In this document: positions 1 to 9,028 of the stretch, piece by piece | Position numbering within the stretch: position 1 is the first letter of the stretch | Layout: every line of letters begins with the position of its first letter | NCBI GenBank assembly: GCA_020161935.1 | Contig: JAIUNI010000002.1 | Span: 62,001 to 126,000, forward strand | Origin: Chloroflexota bacterium | GTDB taxonomy: Bacteria > Chloroflexota > Anaerolineae > Aggregatilineales > Phototrophicaceae | DNA length: 64,000 bases | Reading direction: 5' to 3' | Position numbers and translations under genes: made by a program | The notes under the pieces: model-generated | Told to the model about the DNA's origin: nothing | Databases searched by the model: none | What the model saw: the letters and a program-made list of their open reading frames with translations, nothing else

Positions 1-2553
1 GCTCTTGGCGGGGATCGAATCTTGGATCGCCTGATCAAGATAGAACAGCACACGCGCTTCATGTCCCGGATCGGTTTCGTCGATCAAGATGCCCCCACGT
101 TTAAGGGTTTCGCGTTCACGCTCCAACATTAGCCCAATCGTCGCATCCAGAAGGGGATGACCGGGGCAGACAAACGTCGCCGGGAGCTTGTCCGAGAGAT
201 GAATCAGCGATTTCTCGAAACAAACACGCTCGTATTTGGTTGAGATTGTCCCTAAGCCGCGATCTTTCGCCCAATTCCGAATGACCGCCGGGACATTGTT
301 GATCGTATAGCGTCCGCTTTCGCGCTCATACAGCGTGCCGCCTAGAAACGCGAAGGATTGCAGGAAAAATGCTTTGATATAGTGCGGCTGCAAACGTCGG
401 GCGGAGGCGCGTTCCATATCTTCGCGGATACGCATAATTTGTGTCGTGTCCATGCTCGTTTGCGCTAATGACCCCCGCTCAAGCAGGTCACGCACGCGGT
501 CACGGTCAAGCGCATTATCGACCGCGTGTTCCAGCCGGGCGCGAACATCGGGATCATCACCGTATCGCACGGCTTCGACCAACAGCTTACGCAACGAGGT
601 GTCTTGAAACAACTCGCCCAGCACATCGAACACCTGCCCATCAAGGGCGCTGCGCTCCGCTTCCAGCTTCTTGAGCAAGCGTTGATAAACCGCACCTTCA
701 CGAGTTTCACCTGCCACGAGATTCCACAAATGGCAGACTTCGGTCTGTCCAATGCGGTGAATCCGCCCGAAGCGCTGCTCCAGTCGGTTGGGATTCCACG
801 GCAGATCGTAATTGACCATCAGGTGCGCCCGCTGAAGGTTGATACCCTCGCCCGCCGCATCAGTTGCCAACAGGATGAACACATCCGGGTTGTTGCGAAA
901 CTGGTCTTCGACCGTGCGACGCGCATCTCTGCTCATCCCACCGTGTATGCACACAATCGGCTCCGTGCGTCCAATGAGTGTTTTGAGGCGTTCCTCAAGA
1001 TAACTGAGTGTGTCGCGGTGTTCGGTGAAGATGACGAGCTTACGCTGCCCGCGCGCCGGATCGCGCATCTCCGGCGTATCTTGCAACAGGCGCAGTAGTT
1101 CCATCCATTTGCGATCTGTACCGCTGCGGCGCAGTTTCAGCGCCAACGCTTCCAACGCACGCAAGCTCACTATTTCGGCTTCCAGTTCGACAACGGTGCG
1201 GGCGGCGGTGGCGCTGTCCACCAGTTCCGACTCGATCCGTTCGCTTTCCGCGTCCGGGGCATCATCGAAGTCGTCCCAGTCTTCCTCGTTGAAGGTCATG
1301 CCCTCGTCCTGCAACGTCAGCGCACGTTCGCGCTGCGCCTCTTTGAGCCGCTTTTCCAGCCGTTCGCGGCGGCGCTTCAGTGACAGATAGATCGCTTCCG
1401 GGGATGAAGCCAAGCGGCGCTGTAGGATGGTCAGCGCAAAACCAACCGTGCCTTTCCGTCCATCATTTTCAAACTGATCGGCACGATTAAACTCCTGACG
1501 GACATATTCGGTGACGGCATCATAGAGCGTGCTTTCCTCGGTCGAAAGCTGATAGTTGACGGTGTACGCTCTGCGTTCGGGAAACAGCGGCTTGCCGTCG
1601 AACTTGAGCAGTTTCTCCTTCACCATGCGCCGCATCAGGTCAGAGACATCGACCCGATGCACACCATCGCGGAAACGCCCCTCGAAACGGTCGGCATCCA
1701 GCAATGCCAGAAAAAGCTGGAAATCTTCTTCTTTGCCGTTGTGGGGCGTCGCCGTCATCAATAGGAAATGACGGGTGATGTCCCCCAGCAGCTTGCCCAA
1801 CCGGTAGCGCTTCGTCTCTTTGAGATCGCCACCAAAAAATGACGCGGACATTTTGTGGGCTTCGTCGCAGACCACCAAATCCCAATCCGTCTGCTGCAAG
1901 CGTGCCTGAAGTTCATCGCTGCGGCTTACCTGGTCAAGCCGGACGATGATTAAGTCCTGTTCGGCAAAAGGATTGCCACTGCGTGCTGTTTCGACCATCT
2001 CGCGGGTGAGGATGGTGAAATCCAGTTGGAATTTCGCCCACATCTCATCCTGCCATTGCTCAGTCAAGCTGCCGGGCGCGCAGATCAGGCAGCGGCGCAC
2101 ATCCCCACGCACAACCAGTTCGCGGATCAACAGTCCCGCCATAATCGTCTTGCCTGCACCGGGATCATCTGCCAGCAGGTAGCGCAGCGGCTGCCGTGTC
2201 AGCATCTCGTCGTAAACCGCAGTGATCTGGTGCGGCAGGGGATCAATCAAGGAGGTGTGTACCGCAAGCACAGGATCAAACAGGTGAGCTAGGTGGATGC
2301 GATAGGCTTCAGAGACAAGGCGAAGCAGCACACCATCGACATCAAACGCCCACAAGCGCTCGGCTTCAACAAGTTCAAGCTGTGCTTCGTTCTCGCGGAA
2401 TAACAACTGTTGACCGAGGGTACCATCTGAATGGCGAAACACGACCTCGACAGCATTTGCGCCATGCGGTTGCACGGCAATTAAGGTGACGATTTGTTCC
2501 GGCAAAATGCCGCGAATCTGTGTACCCTGTCTCAGTTGTTCAAGGGTTGCCAT
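1..2553 (-). CDS. SNF2-family helicase, 3' end outside the window (defence cargo of element I; DrmD-like?)
   Basis: 851 codons are present, open from ATG at 2553 to the window edge. The translation has a superfamily 2 helicase layout: an N-terminal region of about 110 residues, Walker A DDPGAGKTIMAG near residue 130, DEAH box (CDEAHKM) near 229, an acidic insert near 430-460, and the second helicase lobe ending in QRFGRIHRIGQ near 600. This order is that of SNF2/RapA-type proteins, including DrmD of class 1 DISARM and other stand-alone defence helicases. No methyltransferase or other DISARM gene is visible because its downstream neighbours lie left of the window, so the DISARM link is only a possibility. 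It sits between the expected integrase end of element I and the terminator of the sigma-like gene, the slot filled by restriction systems in elements II and III. Confidence 0.8.
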   Translation of the reverse strand, partial: MATLEQLRQGTQIRGILPEQIVTLIAVQPHGANAVEVVFRHSDGTLGQQLLFRENEAQLELVEAERLWAFDVDGVLLRLVSEAYRIHLAHLFDPVLAVHTSLIDPLPHQITAVYDEMLTRQPLRYLLADDPGAGKTIMAGLLIRELVVRGDVRRCLICAPGSLTEQWQDEMWAKFQLDFTILTREMVETARSGNPFAEQDLIIVRLDQVSRSDELQARLQQTDWDLVVCDEAHKMSASFFGGDLKETKRYRLGKLLGDITRHFLLMTATPHNGKEEDFQLFLALLDADRFEGRFRDGVHRVDVSDLMRRMVKEKLLKFDGKPLFPERRAYTVNYQLSTEESTLYDAVTEYVRQEFNRADQFENDGRKGTVGFALTILQRRLASSPEAIYLSLKRRRERLEKRLKEAQRERALTLQDEGMTFNEEDWDDFDDAPDAESERIESELVDSATAARTVVELEAEIVSLRALEALALKLRRSGTDRKWMELLRLLQDTPEMRDPARGQRKLVIFTEHRDTLSYLEERLKTLIGRTEPIVCIHGGMSRDARRTVEDQFRNNPDVFILLATDAAGEGINLQRAHLMVNYDLPWNPNRLEQRFGRIHRIGQTEVCHLWNLVAGETREGAVYQRLLKKLEAERSALDGQVFDVLGELFQDTSLRKLLVEAVRYGDDPDVRARLEHAVDNALDRDRVRDLLERGSLAQTSMDTTQIMRIREDMERASARRLQPHYIKAFFLQSFAFLGGTLYERESGRYTINNVPAVIRNWAKDRGLGTISTKYERVCFEKSLIHLSDKLPATFVCPGHPLLDATIGLMLERERETLKRGGILIDETDPGHEARVLFYLDQAIQDSIPAKS

Positions 2554-2680
2554 AATGTCTCAATAGATTCGATAGGTGAGATGCAGATACTTAGCCATCT
2601 TTTCACTTGATTATAACTCGTGCATACGGCGCAGTTTAGTGAAGATGAGTTGTGAGATCAATTCGGCTGGTATCGCAAAA

Positions 2681-2710
2681 TAAAAACTGGCTGGTTTAAC
2701 GTCCCAGCCA
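2681..2710 (-). terminator. Intrinsic terminator of the first sigma-like gene
   Basis: Read on the minus strand: stem TGGCTGG / CCAGCCA around a loop ending in GTTAAA, followed directly by a T-rich run. The same stem and T-run occur at 44327-44355 after the paralogous gene and at 18546-18577 where no such gene remains. Confidence 0.75.
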
Positions 2711-2721
2711 AGACGAAGTTG

Positions 2722-3600
2722 TTAAGTTGCACAGCGGTAAATCTTGTTCAATTCACGATGCCCGACCAATCGCAAATACTGGACATGACTCTTGGGGAGT
2801 TGAAGACGCTGCATCAGCTTTTTGCAGCTCTCGTAAGCCGCCATGCTTTGAAGCGTTGCCACCATTCGCAGATTGCCGTCCGCCTCGTAGCGATCAACCA
2901 AGCGAAGCAGTGGTGCCTCAATCCCAGCACGATAGCGATCTTGCCAAGTCTCTTTGGTCGGTGCGAACAACTCCAGCTTCTCACAAAGTTCACTCCGCAT
3001 CGGCTTGACCACGCTCGTCAGCCACCAGCATTTCTTCGTGCCGCCCTTGCCTGCAATCGCGGCAGCGTCATCCGGTCCAACCTCGGTCGTGATGTAATAG
3101 AGTGCGGCGAGGTGAGGCAAGCTGTCAATATACTTCTCGGCAGTCTCCCCGATGGCACGTTCGAGGTCAAGTCGGAGGTCAATCGCTTCCGCGTACTCAG
3201 CGTAGCCGCTGCTGTGACCGTGATCGAACCCGTCGATGACGAATTCATCCGGGTCGCCGCTGCGTATGGCGAGATCATCGAGGTAAACCTCGTGGCGATA
3301 CACCTTGCGGAAAATCTGCGGATTAGTGCGGTTCAAGAGCAGCTTCAGCGCACCGCCTTTGTCCACACCTGCCAATAGGGTCGTGTCGGCGCTCAACTCC
3401 ATCCACAGCCGCATAAAGGCATGGGCGACAAGATCGGGAATGTCGATGTCCGCATTGCCGTAGTAGCGCAGCAAGCGGTTGAAGTTCGGAGTGAGATCGG
3501 CGTAAATCTCATCGAAAGTACGCTCTCCTGCCCATCCGGTGGCATAGTGGGCAACACGGGGATAAGGACGAATACCAAACGAATTCTTCAAGTCAGACAT
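2722..3600 (-). CDS. Sigma-70-like protein of element I (paralogue of 44368-45324)
   Basis: 292 residues from ATG 3600, preceded by GGGAG at a good distance; an in-frame upstream extension exists but runs into the conserved leader and is unlikely to be translated. Residues about 28-70 resemble sigma-70 region 2 (a hydrophobic helix, then DIPDLVAHAFMRLW), and residues about 180-230 resemble region 4 (LPHLAALYYITTEVGPDDAAAIAG followed by a basic helix). The same two blocks occur in the 318-residue protein at 44368-45324, starting with a shared IRPxPRVAxYxTxWAG segment; the rest diverges strongly. It may direct transcription of element genes, but promoter recognition has not been shown and a general DNA-binding role is possible. 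It is flanked by its own terminator and a long structured leader. Confidence 0.55.
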   Translation of the reverse strand: MSDLKNSFGIRPYPRVAHYATGWAGERTFDEIYADLTPNFNRLLRYYGNADIDIPDLVAHAFMRLWMELSADTTLLAGVDKGGALKLLLNRTNPQIFRKVYRHEVYLDDLAIRSGDPDEFVIDGFDHGHSSGYAEYAEAIDLRLDLERAIGETAEKYIDSLPHLAALYYITTEVGPDDAAAIAGKGGTKKCWWLTSVVKPMRSELCEKLELFAPTKETWQDRYRAGIEAPLLRLVDRYEADGNLRMVATLQSMAAYESCKKLMQRLQLPKSHVQYLRLVGHRELNKIYRCAT

Positions 3601-3868
3601 GATGACAACTCCCACACATGCTGGAATCCGTCCAGCGCGTCGAGCGCAACCGCTCGCCACACGCGGGACAGCGCAGGGAAGGAGCCTGTCAAACAAAAAA
3701 GCCGACCCTAATAGGTCAGCTTCTTGTCAGTTTGGTTCTGGGCGGCTTTTTAGGCAGGTAGTTCGGTGGTCACGTCCCAAAGGGATGGGGGCAGCGTACT
3801 GCCTGCCGGTGTTTGATAGGAAGGGTCACGCGCTGTAAAGTCGCCGCGTCGGCGGTTGTGCGAGGAAA
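3601..3868 (-). promoter_or_regulatory. Conserved structured 5' leader of the sigma-like gene (copy 1)
   Basis: This stretch aligns along its whole length with 45325-45580. On the minus strand it holds, in order: a block ending in CCTATCAAACACC, GGCAGG that can pair with a downstream CCTGCC, then a terminator-like hairpin (AAAAAGCCG at one arm, CGGCTTTTTT at the other, plus-strand 3695-3751) and a GCTGG/CCAGC hairpin shortly before the ribosome-binding site. The terminator arms differ from the other copy by compensating changes. This suggests a transcription attenuator or other cis-acting RNA; no known riboswitch was recognised. Confidence 0.55.
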
Positions 3869-3877
3869 CTCCATGTG

Positions 3878-4131
3878 GAGACTGTCACAGTGTCACAACT
3901 GTCACAGATCGCAATCAGTCTTTTTTGTGAATGCGCTGATACCCCCATGATCTTTTGCGTTTCAAATGAAAATGATGTTTCTGAAGCTGTGACACCTGTT
4001 ACAACCTGTGACAGGCGCTCTCCAAGAATCAAAAGAGACTGTCACAGTGTCACAACTGTCACAGTCTCTTTTATGCGGACTCTCACGTTCTAAATGCGGT
4101 TAGGTTGTCACAGCGTCACAGTCGTCACAAG
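3878..4131. repeat. Iteron-like GTCACA repeats, candidate replication origin of element I
   Basis: A 30-base unit occurs twice in direct orientation at 3878-3907 and 4035-4064; each contains three GTCACA hexamers spaced 8-9 bases apart. A third cluster of three lies at 4105-4131, inside the 3' end of the primase gene, and TGTGACA copies in the opposite orientation lie at 3988-4015. Tandem short repeats beside a replication gene are typical of iteron origins. The gene-free part (3869-4099) holds nothing else I can identify. Confidence 0.6.
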
Positions 4132-6991
4132 TCAGGAAATCGGCTTTCAACTGCCAGAAGCGTGTGGGCAGTCCCCGCACACGGCGCTGCACCGTCAGAT
4201 TGTTCACGCCGGGGATCAGCCAACCATCCTCGCGTAACTGCTTGCCGATGTCGGTCGCGCTGAATTTCATCGAACCGCCGCGCGCCACTTCCTGAAAGGC
4301 GATGTCCGGCAGCAGCAGGACATGCGGCTCGTCCATATAACCGATGATCGTCACACCCGGTCGTGGTTCTTCCGGGTGCTGCATACTGCTGGCGAACATC
4401 ACGCGACCGCTGGCGACAAGCTGTGTCAGCTTATCGAGGAACACTCGTCCAGCACGCTCCTGCTGCACCGCCTTGACGGTCTCGACGATAGCATCCTGCC
4501 ATATGGGTAAGCCGTCGTCCGAATCGCGCTCACTGAGAAAATCGCGCAGCATTTGGTACACGCTCGCCAGCACCGCCCAATTGTTGACCATCCGCCCCGT
4601 GTTCGCCTGCCGCCCTAGCTTCGCCTGTAGCTGATCCTGATAGCCTGCCGAGTTGCTCTCGTAGCGTTCTGCGAGGTTGGGCATGAACGTTCCGGCGTCC
4701 GCTTGTCGGGCAATCCACTGCACGAATGCCGCTGTGAAGGCGGGCAGATGGACGCGCAGCGTCTCCGCTTGCCTAAGTTTGACGCCGCCTGGATCGCGCT
4801 TTTCCCACGGCGGCACTTCCAAGACCAACATACGGGAGAGAATAGAGGCTTCGCCTTCAATCGTCGTTTCCCCCGTCGAGAGCAGCAGCCCACGACAAGG
4901 GCGCTCTTGCCGCAACTTCGCCTCACGGGTCAAGCGTCCGCGCCCCATCCCGCGTGAGTAGCTTTGCAAAAAGCGGGTGAATGTGCGTTCGTCGGCGTAG
5001 CAGGTTTTGTAATCGTCCACCCAGTAGAGCGCATCTGCCAAGGTGTAACCGAGCGCCTCGACGGTATTCACAGTATCTCCCCACTGCGCGGGCGGCGTGT
5101 CGCGGGTGAAGTGCCCATAGAAACTGGTCATCAGCGCGGCGATCTCACTCTTGCCGCTACCGGTCGTACCAACGAGGTGTAGAGCAGGCTTGGGTGCAGC
5201 AGTTGGAAAGAAACGCTGCACGACCGGGAGCAGTGAAAAGGCGATCAGGGTCGATGCGAGTTCTTTCGGAAATACGGCAACGGCGGCACGAAATGCCTTT
5301 AACCCATCCTCCCACGACGATGATCTCAGCCCATAATCGCGTAAGCGGCTTTCGAGCGCGACCTCTGGCGGATTGCTCACCATGCCCTCGCTGTTCACCG
5401 TCACACCGGGCGTAACAAACGCCACTTGGTCGTTGAGGGTTGTCCAGCCGATGAAGCGATAGGTTTGACGGCGTGGTACTTCGCCTGATAACTTCAAAAT
5501 CGCGGGTGCAAGATGTTTGTGCATCCCGGCACGCGGGGAGAATACACCGCCTGCCTTCCCTGCAATGAACCGCGCCAGCGCATTCGGATCGCCAAACAGT
5601 TCGTCAGGCACATCGATAGTCGTGGAATAGGTGCTGTTCATGAGCTGCAAGCGCATTTGTCGGTCGATCTGCCCATCATCATCGACCTGCATCATCCATT
5701 CCAAAACGCGCCCCGTCCAATCGGCGACGGTCAACCGAGATAATCCGCGTTCGTTCTCTTTCTCGTAGACCATGCCACCGTCCCGCTCGGCGTAGCGCTC
5801 TGCGCCTTCGCCGTGAGGTGCTGCGGATCGCTCGCGGCGGGCTTCGCGGTACATGCGATCCAAGTCGGCAACCTTCAACCCCTCGCCGCACACGGACTTG
5901 AGCCGATGGCGCGTTTCCGCCCATTCGACCGGATTCATTCCGGCACATGCCTGCACAGTTTCGGCAATCTGCGCGAAGCTGGGGCGCTCCTGAACCTCGT
6001 TTTGGTGACTATAGCGGCTGACAAGCCGCTCCACTTGATCGCGCGGACTCGGAATGGGTTCACGCGGCGGACGGCTGTAGACACTCTTGATGGTCGCCAC
6101 CGCCTCGCGTTCGCTGCATCCATCAGCGACGTAGCGCGGGACAAGCTGTGCCTCAGCATCCGACTGCGAATGCCCCGCATCGCGCAGTTGACAGGCAGCA
6201 GCGAACAATTCATTGTTGCGATGATGCTCCGGCGCGCCCGATATGAGATAGTCCTCAGTGCGCCTGGGCAGCGGGTGATGTCCGTTCCCATTGAGTGTGA
6301 TCACATTTAAGCTGCCGATCCGCTCGACCTGCGGCTGGTTTTCCAACCAAGCAAAATTAGTGAGCGGATAGCGGCGATCCGGGTGCAGTTCGACCACAGT
6401 GACCAGCACGCCTCCACGTTCAGGTTTAGTGTTCACACTGTTTGGGAGTCTCATTACGGAAGCGACCGACTTGACATACTGCGGATCACCGCCGAGCACG
6501 CTGAACAAGCCGCGCAGCATACCCGCTGCCTGCTTGCGGCTGTCCTTATCGAGCGTTACCGGTTTGGCAAGCAACCAATAGGCGTGCAATCCGCCGCCGC
6601 TGTCGATGATCGCTGATGGCAACGGGTTGAACGTGTGCAGTTTATCCAGCGCCGCCGCCCGGCGCACCGCATCATCATCACAGTCGAGATCAACCCATAA
6701 CGCGGGCAGCAGCGCCGCCGCTTCGGCTTTGCCCTGCTTGTCCCCGCGCAAACACGGCGCGAAGTACAATCCATAGCCGTCCTCGCGGTTCAATGCAGTT
6801 CCGCGATTGAGCGCATTGGTCAGGGTGCGCTTGTCCCCAACTTTGCTCCAAAACGAGCGAGCATCCCCGGTCGTCGGATGGATGCAGCGCAGTTCGAAGT
6901 ACAGCTCGTCCGATGCGCCGTTGTACAGGGCGCGGAGAAAATCACGCCACTCCGGTCTGTTGCCGGAGGCGTCAGTTTGTGCAATACTCAT
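4100..6991 (-). CDS. Primase-helicase replication protein of element I
   Basis: 963 residues from ATG 6991, chosen because AAAGGA lies 6 bases upstream; a longer GTG-started frame overlaps the relaxase gene and has no clear RBS. Residues about 55-190 form a RepB-like/archaeo-eukaryotic primase domain: WVDLDCDDD supplies the metal-binding acidic residues and GGGLHAYWLL the basic-His motif. A central stretch about 250-330 is basic and helical. The C-terminal half is a P-loop ATPase: Walker A GTTGSGKS about residue 600 and Walker B YWVDDYK about 655, resembling DUF927-type ATPases. The last codons lie in the iteron cluster. It is expected to initiate replication of the excised circle. Element II carries a primase of different architecture in the same position. 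Confidence 0.75.
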   Translation of the reverse strand: MSIAQTDASGNRPEWRDFLRALYNGASDELYFELRCIHPTTGDARSFWSKVGDKRTLTNALNRGTALNREDGYGLYFAPCLRGDKQGKAEAAALLPALWVDLDCDDDAVRRAAALDKLHTFNPLPSAIIDSGGGLHAYWLLAKPVTLDKDSRKQAAGMLRGLFSVLGGDPQYVKSVASVMRLPNSVNTKPERGGVLVTVVELHPDRRYPLTNFAWLENQPQVERIGSLNVITLNGNGHHPLPRRTEDYLISGAPEHHRNNELFAAACQLRDAGHSQSDAEAQLVPRYVADGCSEREAVATIKSVYSRPPREPIPSPRDQVERLVSRYSHQNEVQERPSFAQIAETVQACAGMNPVEWAETRHRLKSVCGEGLKVADLDRMYREARRERSAAPHGEGAERYAERDGGMVYEKENERGLSRLTVADWTGRVLEWMMQVDDDGQIDRQMRLQLMNSTYSTTIDVPDELFGDPNALARFIAGKAGGVFSPRAGMHKHLAPAILKLSGEVPRRQTYRFIGWTTLNDQVAFVTPGVTVNSEGMVSNPPEVALESRLRDYGLRSSSWEDGLKAFRAAVAVFPKELASTLIAFSLLPVVQRFFPTAAPKPALHLVGTTGSGKSEIAALMTSFYGHFTRDTPPAQWGDTVNTVEALGYTLADALYWVDDYKTCYADERTFTRFLQSYSRGMGRGRLTREAKLRQERPCRGLLLSTGETTIEGEASILSRMLVLEVPPWEKRDPGGVKLRQAETLRVHLPAFTAAFVQWIARQADAGTFMPNLAERYESNSAGYQDQLQAKLGRQANTGRMVNNWAVLASVYQMLRDFLSERDSDDGLPIWQDAIVETVKAVQQERAGRVFLDKLTQLVASGRVMFASSMQHPEEPRPGVTIIGYMDEPHVLLLPDIAFQEVARGGSMKFSATDIGKQLREDGWLIPGVNNLTVQRRVRGLPTRFWQLKADFLTCDDCDAVTT

Positions 6992-7073
6992 GTTCATTCC
7001 TTTAGATGACACAGGGGTTTGAAGCGCAACGTTTGGCGACGGTAGGCGCTCCATTCCCCTGTGTGCTTTTCGG

Positions 7074-8069
7074 CTAAAAGTCGATGTCGAAATCCGGTGT
7101 TCGGTCACGTTCCGGCGGTGAGAAATCCAACCGGCGCACGTCGGAGAAGAAGGCTTCCCGCTCCGCCCCGCTCATCTCGTTAATGCCATCAGCAAGCTGG
7201 CGCAGCGCGACGAAATCACCGCCGATCTCACTATGCAAGAGCCGCGCCAATAGTTCCGCCTCGTCGTGTTTCAACCCACCGATCAACGGACGAAACTCCA
7301 CACCGTCCTCAACCGTCCTGTAGTAGCCCGTCGCGCTGATCTGCTCGTCGGTGCGCCGCGCCCCTACCCAGAAGTCAAACACGCCGTTGTCTATCTCAAC
7401 CGCCCCGTGAGCGGGCTGCTCCGTGCTCGCCAACTGCGCCGCGCGTGCCGCTGCTAGATCGTCATAGCGTCGTTCCCAGTCGGGACCGACATAGCGTTCC
7501 ATCTGATCAGCAACCTGCTGTTCGGTCAGGTTGTGCAGAATAGCGATGTGATCGACAGACTTGTTCCGGTTGAAATACAGCGGCACACGCTCCCCTAAGC
7601 CGTCGTCGTAATACGTCCCCGGCAGCACGACATGCGTGTGTGGATCGTGTCGTCCGGGTGACTGCGGATCGTCGGTTTGACGGTGATGTGTGACAAATGA
7701 GTATTCGAGTCCGCCGTCGATGCCGCGTTGGTCAAAGAACGCTTCTGTGGTCTGCACCGTCAGTTCGCGGACGAACTGCTCTCGACGCTCCGGCGCGACC
7801 ATCGCCATGAGATCAGGATTGACGTTGTAGACGAGGCTGAACAGCAGCACATGCTTACTCTGCAATGCCTCGCAGTGCTGTGCGATCTCCGTGACCGAGC
7901 CTCCCATACCGTGATCCTCCCAGCGCTCCCGCCCGACGGCGTAGCGTGCCGCCTCATCACGGCTCTCGCGATAAGTCAGATAGTGCAGCAGCCCTTTCGT
8001 CCGCTTCTCCTCGTTCGCAGTCGGCTTCTTGTACTGCACGTTGGCGACGCACATCTGCTTGCGATCCAT
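7074..8069 (-). CDS. Relaxase-like mobilisation protein of element I
   Basis: 331 residues. Conserved features shared with 30468-31154 are a basic N-terminus ending in (L/V)xYRES, LMA(M/L)V, EYSFVTHxRxTDD, and an HTHV motif (residues about 150-153) embedded in DPHTHVVLPGT. A His-hydrophobic-His core after a DxD-type segment is the metal-binding signature of HUH endonucleases such as MobA/MobL relaxases. The catalytic tyrosine was not assigned. The C-terminal 80 residues are not shared with the second copy. It lies directly downstream of RHH and HU-like genes with spacing of 3 bases or overlap, so one transcript is likely; a candidate oriT is 670 bases upstream. Its role would be nicking DNA for mobilisation by the conjugation machinery of another element. 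Confidence 0.6.
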   Translation of the reverse strand: MDRKQMCVANVQYKKPTANEEKRTKGLLHYLTYRESRDEAARYAVGRERWEDHGMGGSVTEIAQHCEALQSKHVLLFSLVYNVNPDLMAMVAPERREQFVRELTVQTTEAFFDQRGIDGGLEYSFVTHHRQTDDPQSPGRHDPHTHVVLPGTYYDDGLGERVPLYFNRNKSVDHIAILHNLTEQQVADQMERYVGPDWERRYDDLAAARAAQLASTEQPAHGAVEIDNGVFDFWVGARRTDEQISATGYYRTVEDGVEFRPLIGGLKHDEAELLARLLHSEIGGDFVALRQLADGINEMSGAEREAFFSDVRRLDFSPPERDRTPDFDIDF

Positions 8070-8072
8070 CTG

Positions 8073-8375
8073 TTACCCTCCCGTCCGGCGGCGGGTCACG
8101 CTCTCGACAAACGCGGCAAACTGCGCCCGCAAGTCCTCAAGTTTCTCGTCGAGTGCGTCGATCTTGCCTTCAAGGTCTTTGGCGATGGCTTTGCGCGATC
8201 CGACTAGATCAGGCTGGTGCTGGAGGTAGAAGCCAACCGCCTCGCGCACAAGAGCGGAGCGGTTGGTCGTCTCGCCCTTGCGGCTGCGCGTGCGCTGAAT
8301 CTCGTCTAGGCGGCTGGACTGATCCGGTGTCAGCCCAACACTGAAGCGGGGTTTGGTTTTGTCTTTGCGAGTCAT
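8073..8375 (-). CDS. Ribbon-helix-helix accessory protein
   Basis: 100 residues. RFSVGLTPDQSSRLDEIQR followed by an RSALVREAVGFYL helix fits the RHH/CopG fold, and a C-terminal coiled-coil stretch (KDLEGKIDALDEKLEDLRA) follows. The segment DLVGSRK is shared with the RHH protein of element II (DLIGSRK). RHH proteins next to relaxase genes are commonly MobC-like accessory or autoregulatory factors that bind oriT. Its start overlaps the stop of the HU-like gene, and the relaxase gene starts 3 bases after its own stop, so the three are probably cotranslated. Confidence 0.7.
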   Translation of the reverse strand: MTRKDKTKPRFSVGLTPDQSSRLDEIQRTRSRKGETTNRSALVREAVGFYLQHQPDLVGSRKAIAKDLEGKIDALDEKLEDLRAQFAAFVESVTRRRTGG

Positions 8376-8683
8376 GTGTCCTCCTTTATCAGCTGTTCGA
8401 TGTCCGCGCGCAGTCCCGGCGTGGGACGAAAACGGAAATACAGCCGCGTCAGACGCTCCGGCGCGGCACTGCCCATCTGCGCCCGCACAGCACCCGCATT
8501 CTTCATCCGCTGCACTTCGACCGTCAGTTTGCCGAAGTCGCGGATGACGACTTCACCGTTCGGCTGCGCCAGTTCCGCACGCCAGACCTCGACCAGCACC
8601 TCCAGCACCTCTGCAATCTGGCGCTGTGTCATATCGGGAAAGCGCCGTGCAACCTGCTCAATAACCTGTCGATGGTTCATCAT
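8372..8683 (-). CDS. HU/IHF-like DNA-bending protein
   Basis: 103 residues, the usual length of HU-family proteins. The N-terminal two helices (RQVIEQVARRFPDMTQRQIAEVLEVL) are followed by the characteristic turn VVIRDFGKLTVE and a beta-arm region ending in FRPTPGLRADI. Such proteins bend DNA at origins, oriT or recombination sites. It is the first gene of the RHH-relaxase group and follows the candidate oriT. Element II has its own, divergent HU-like gene beside its iterons. Confidence 0.75.
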   Translation of the reverse strand: MMNHRQVIEQVARRFPDMTQRQIAEVLEVLVEVWRAELAQPNGEVVIRDFGKLTVEVQRMKNAGAVRAQMGSAAPERLTRLYFRFRPTPGLRADIEQLIKEDT

Positions 8684-9028
8684 TCCTGCCTTTCTGGTTC
8701 ACAAACGAACCGGTTCACGTTGACCGCGAAATTGGCGCGGGGTGTGGCGTGTAGACGGTACAGGTACCGTCTACACGTTCGGCGGGTGCTCTGCACCGCC
8801 GAACCGGTGCTGCCGCCGCGAGGCGCTGCACCGAAGCCCTGCGGCGATTGAGCAGCCAGCGTTTTAGCTGGCTTGCTACGGGAGAGGCATAGGGGGCGCG
8901 TCCAAACATGGACGACGACAAGCGAACGCGCCCCCTGCCTCGAACCGGAGCGTCGCGCCCGCCATACGGATCATCCCCGCACTGCGGAGGACGACGGCTG
9001 CTCTCCATTTCTTGCAATGCAAACTGTC
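8684..9028. other. 345-base gene-free region with paired hairpins, candidate oriT of element I
   Basis: It contains two adjacent perfect or near-perfect inverted repeats: arms 8749-8761 and 8764-8776 (GTGTAGACGGTAC and its complement, 2-base loop), then 8777-8789 and 8793-8804 (GTTCGGCGGGTGC against GCACCGCCGAAC). The GTGTAGAC motif recurs in the matching gap of element II (30364-30371). A further GGGGGCGCG/CGCGCCCCC pair lies at about 8895-8936. Position between partition and mobilisation genes suggests a transfer or partition site. Confidence 0.45.

Noticed and set aside
1..2553. Complete DISARM system
   Set aside because: Only the SNF2-type helicase is visible; no methyltransferase, DUF1998 or PLD-type gene in the window.
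3878..4064. CRISPR-like repeats
   Set aside because: Only two full units, with a 127-base interval and internal hexamers; no cas genes. Iterons fit better.
3826..4093. Short frames on both strands across the iteron region
   Set aside because: Created by the repeats; no RBS.
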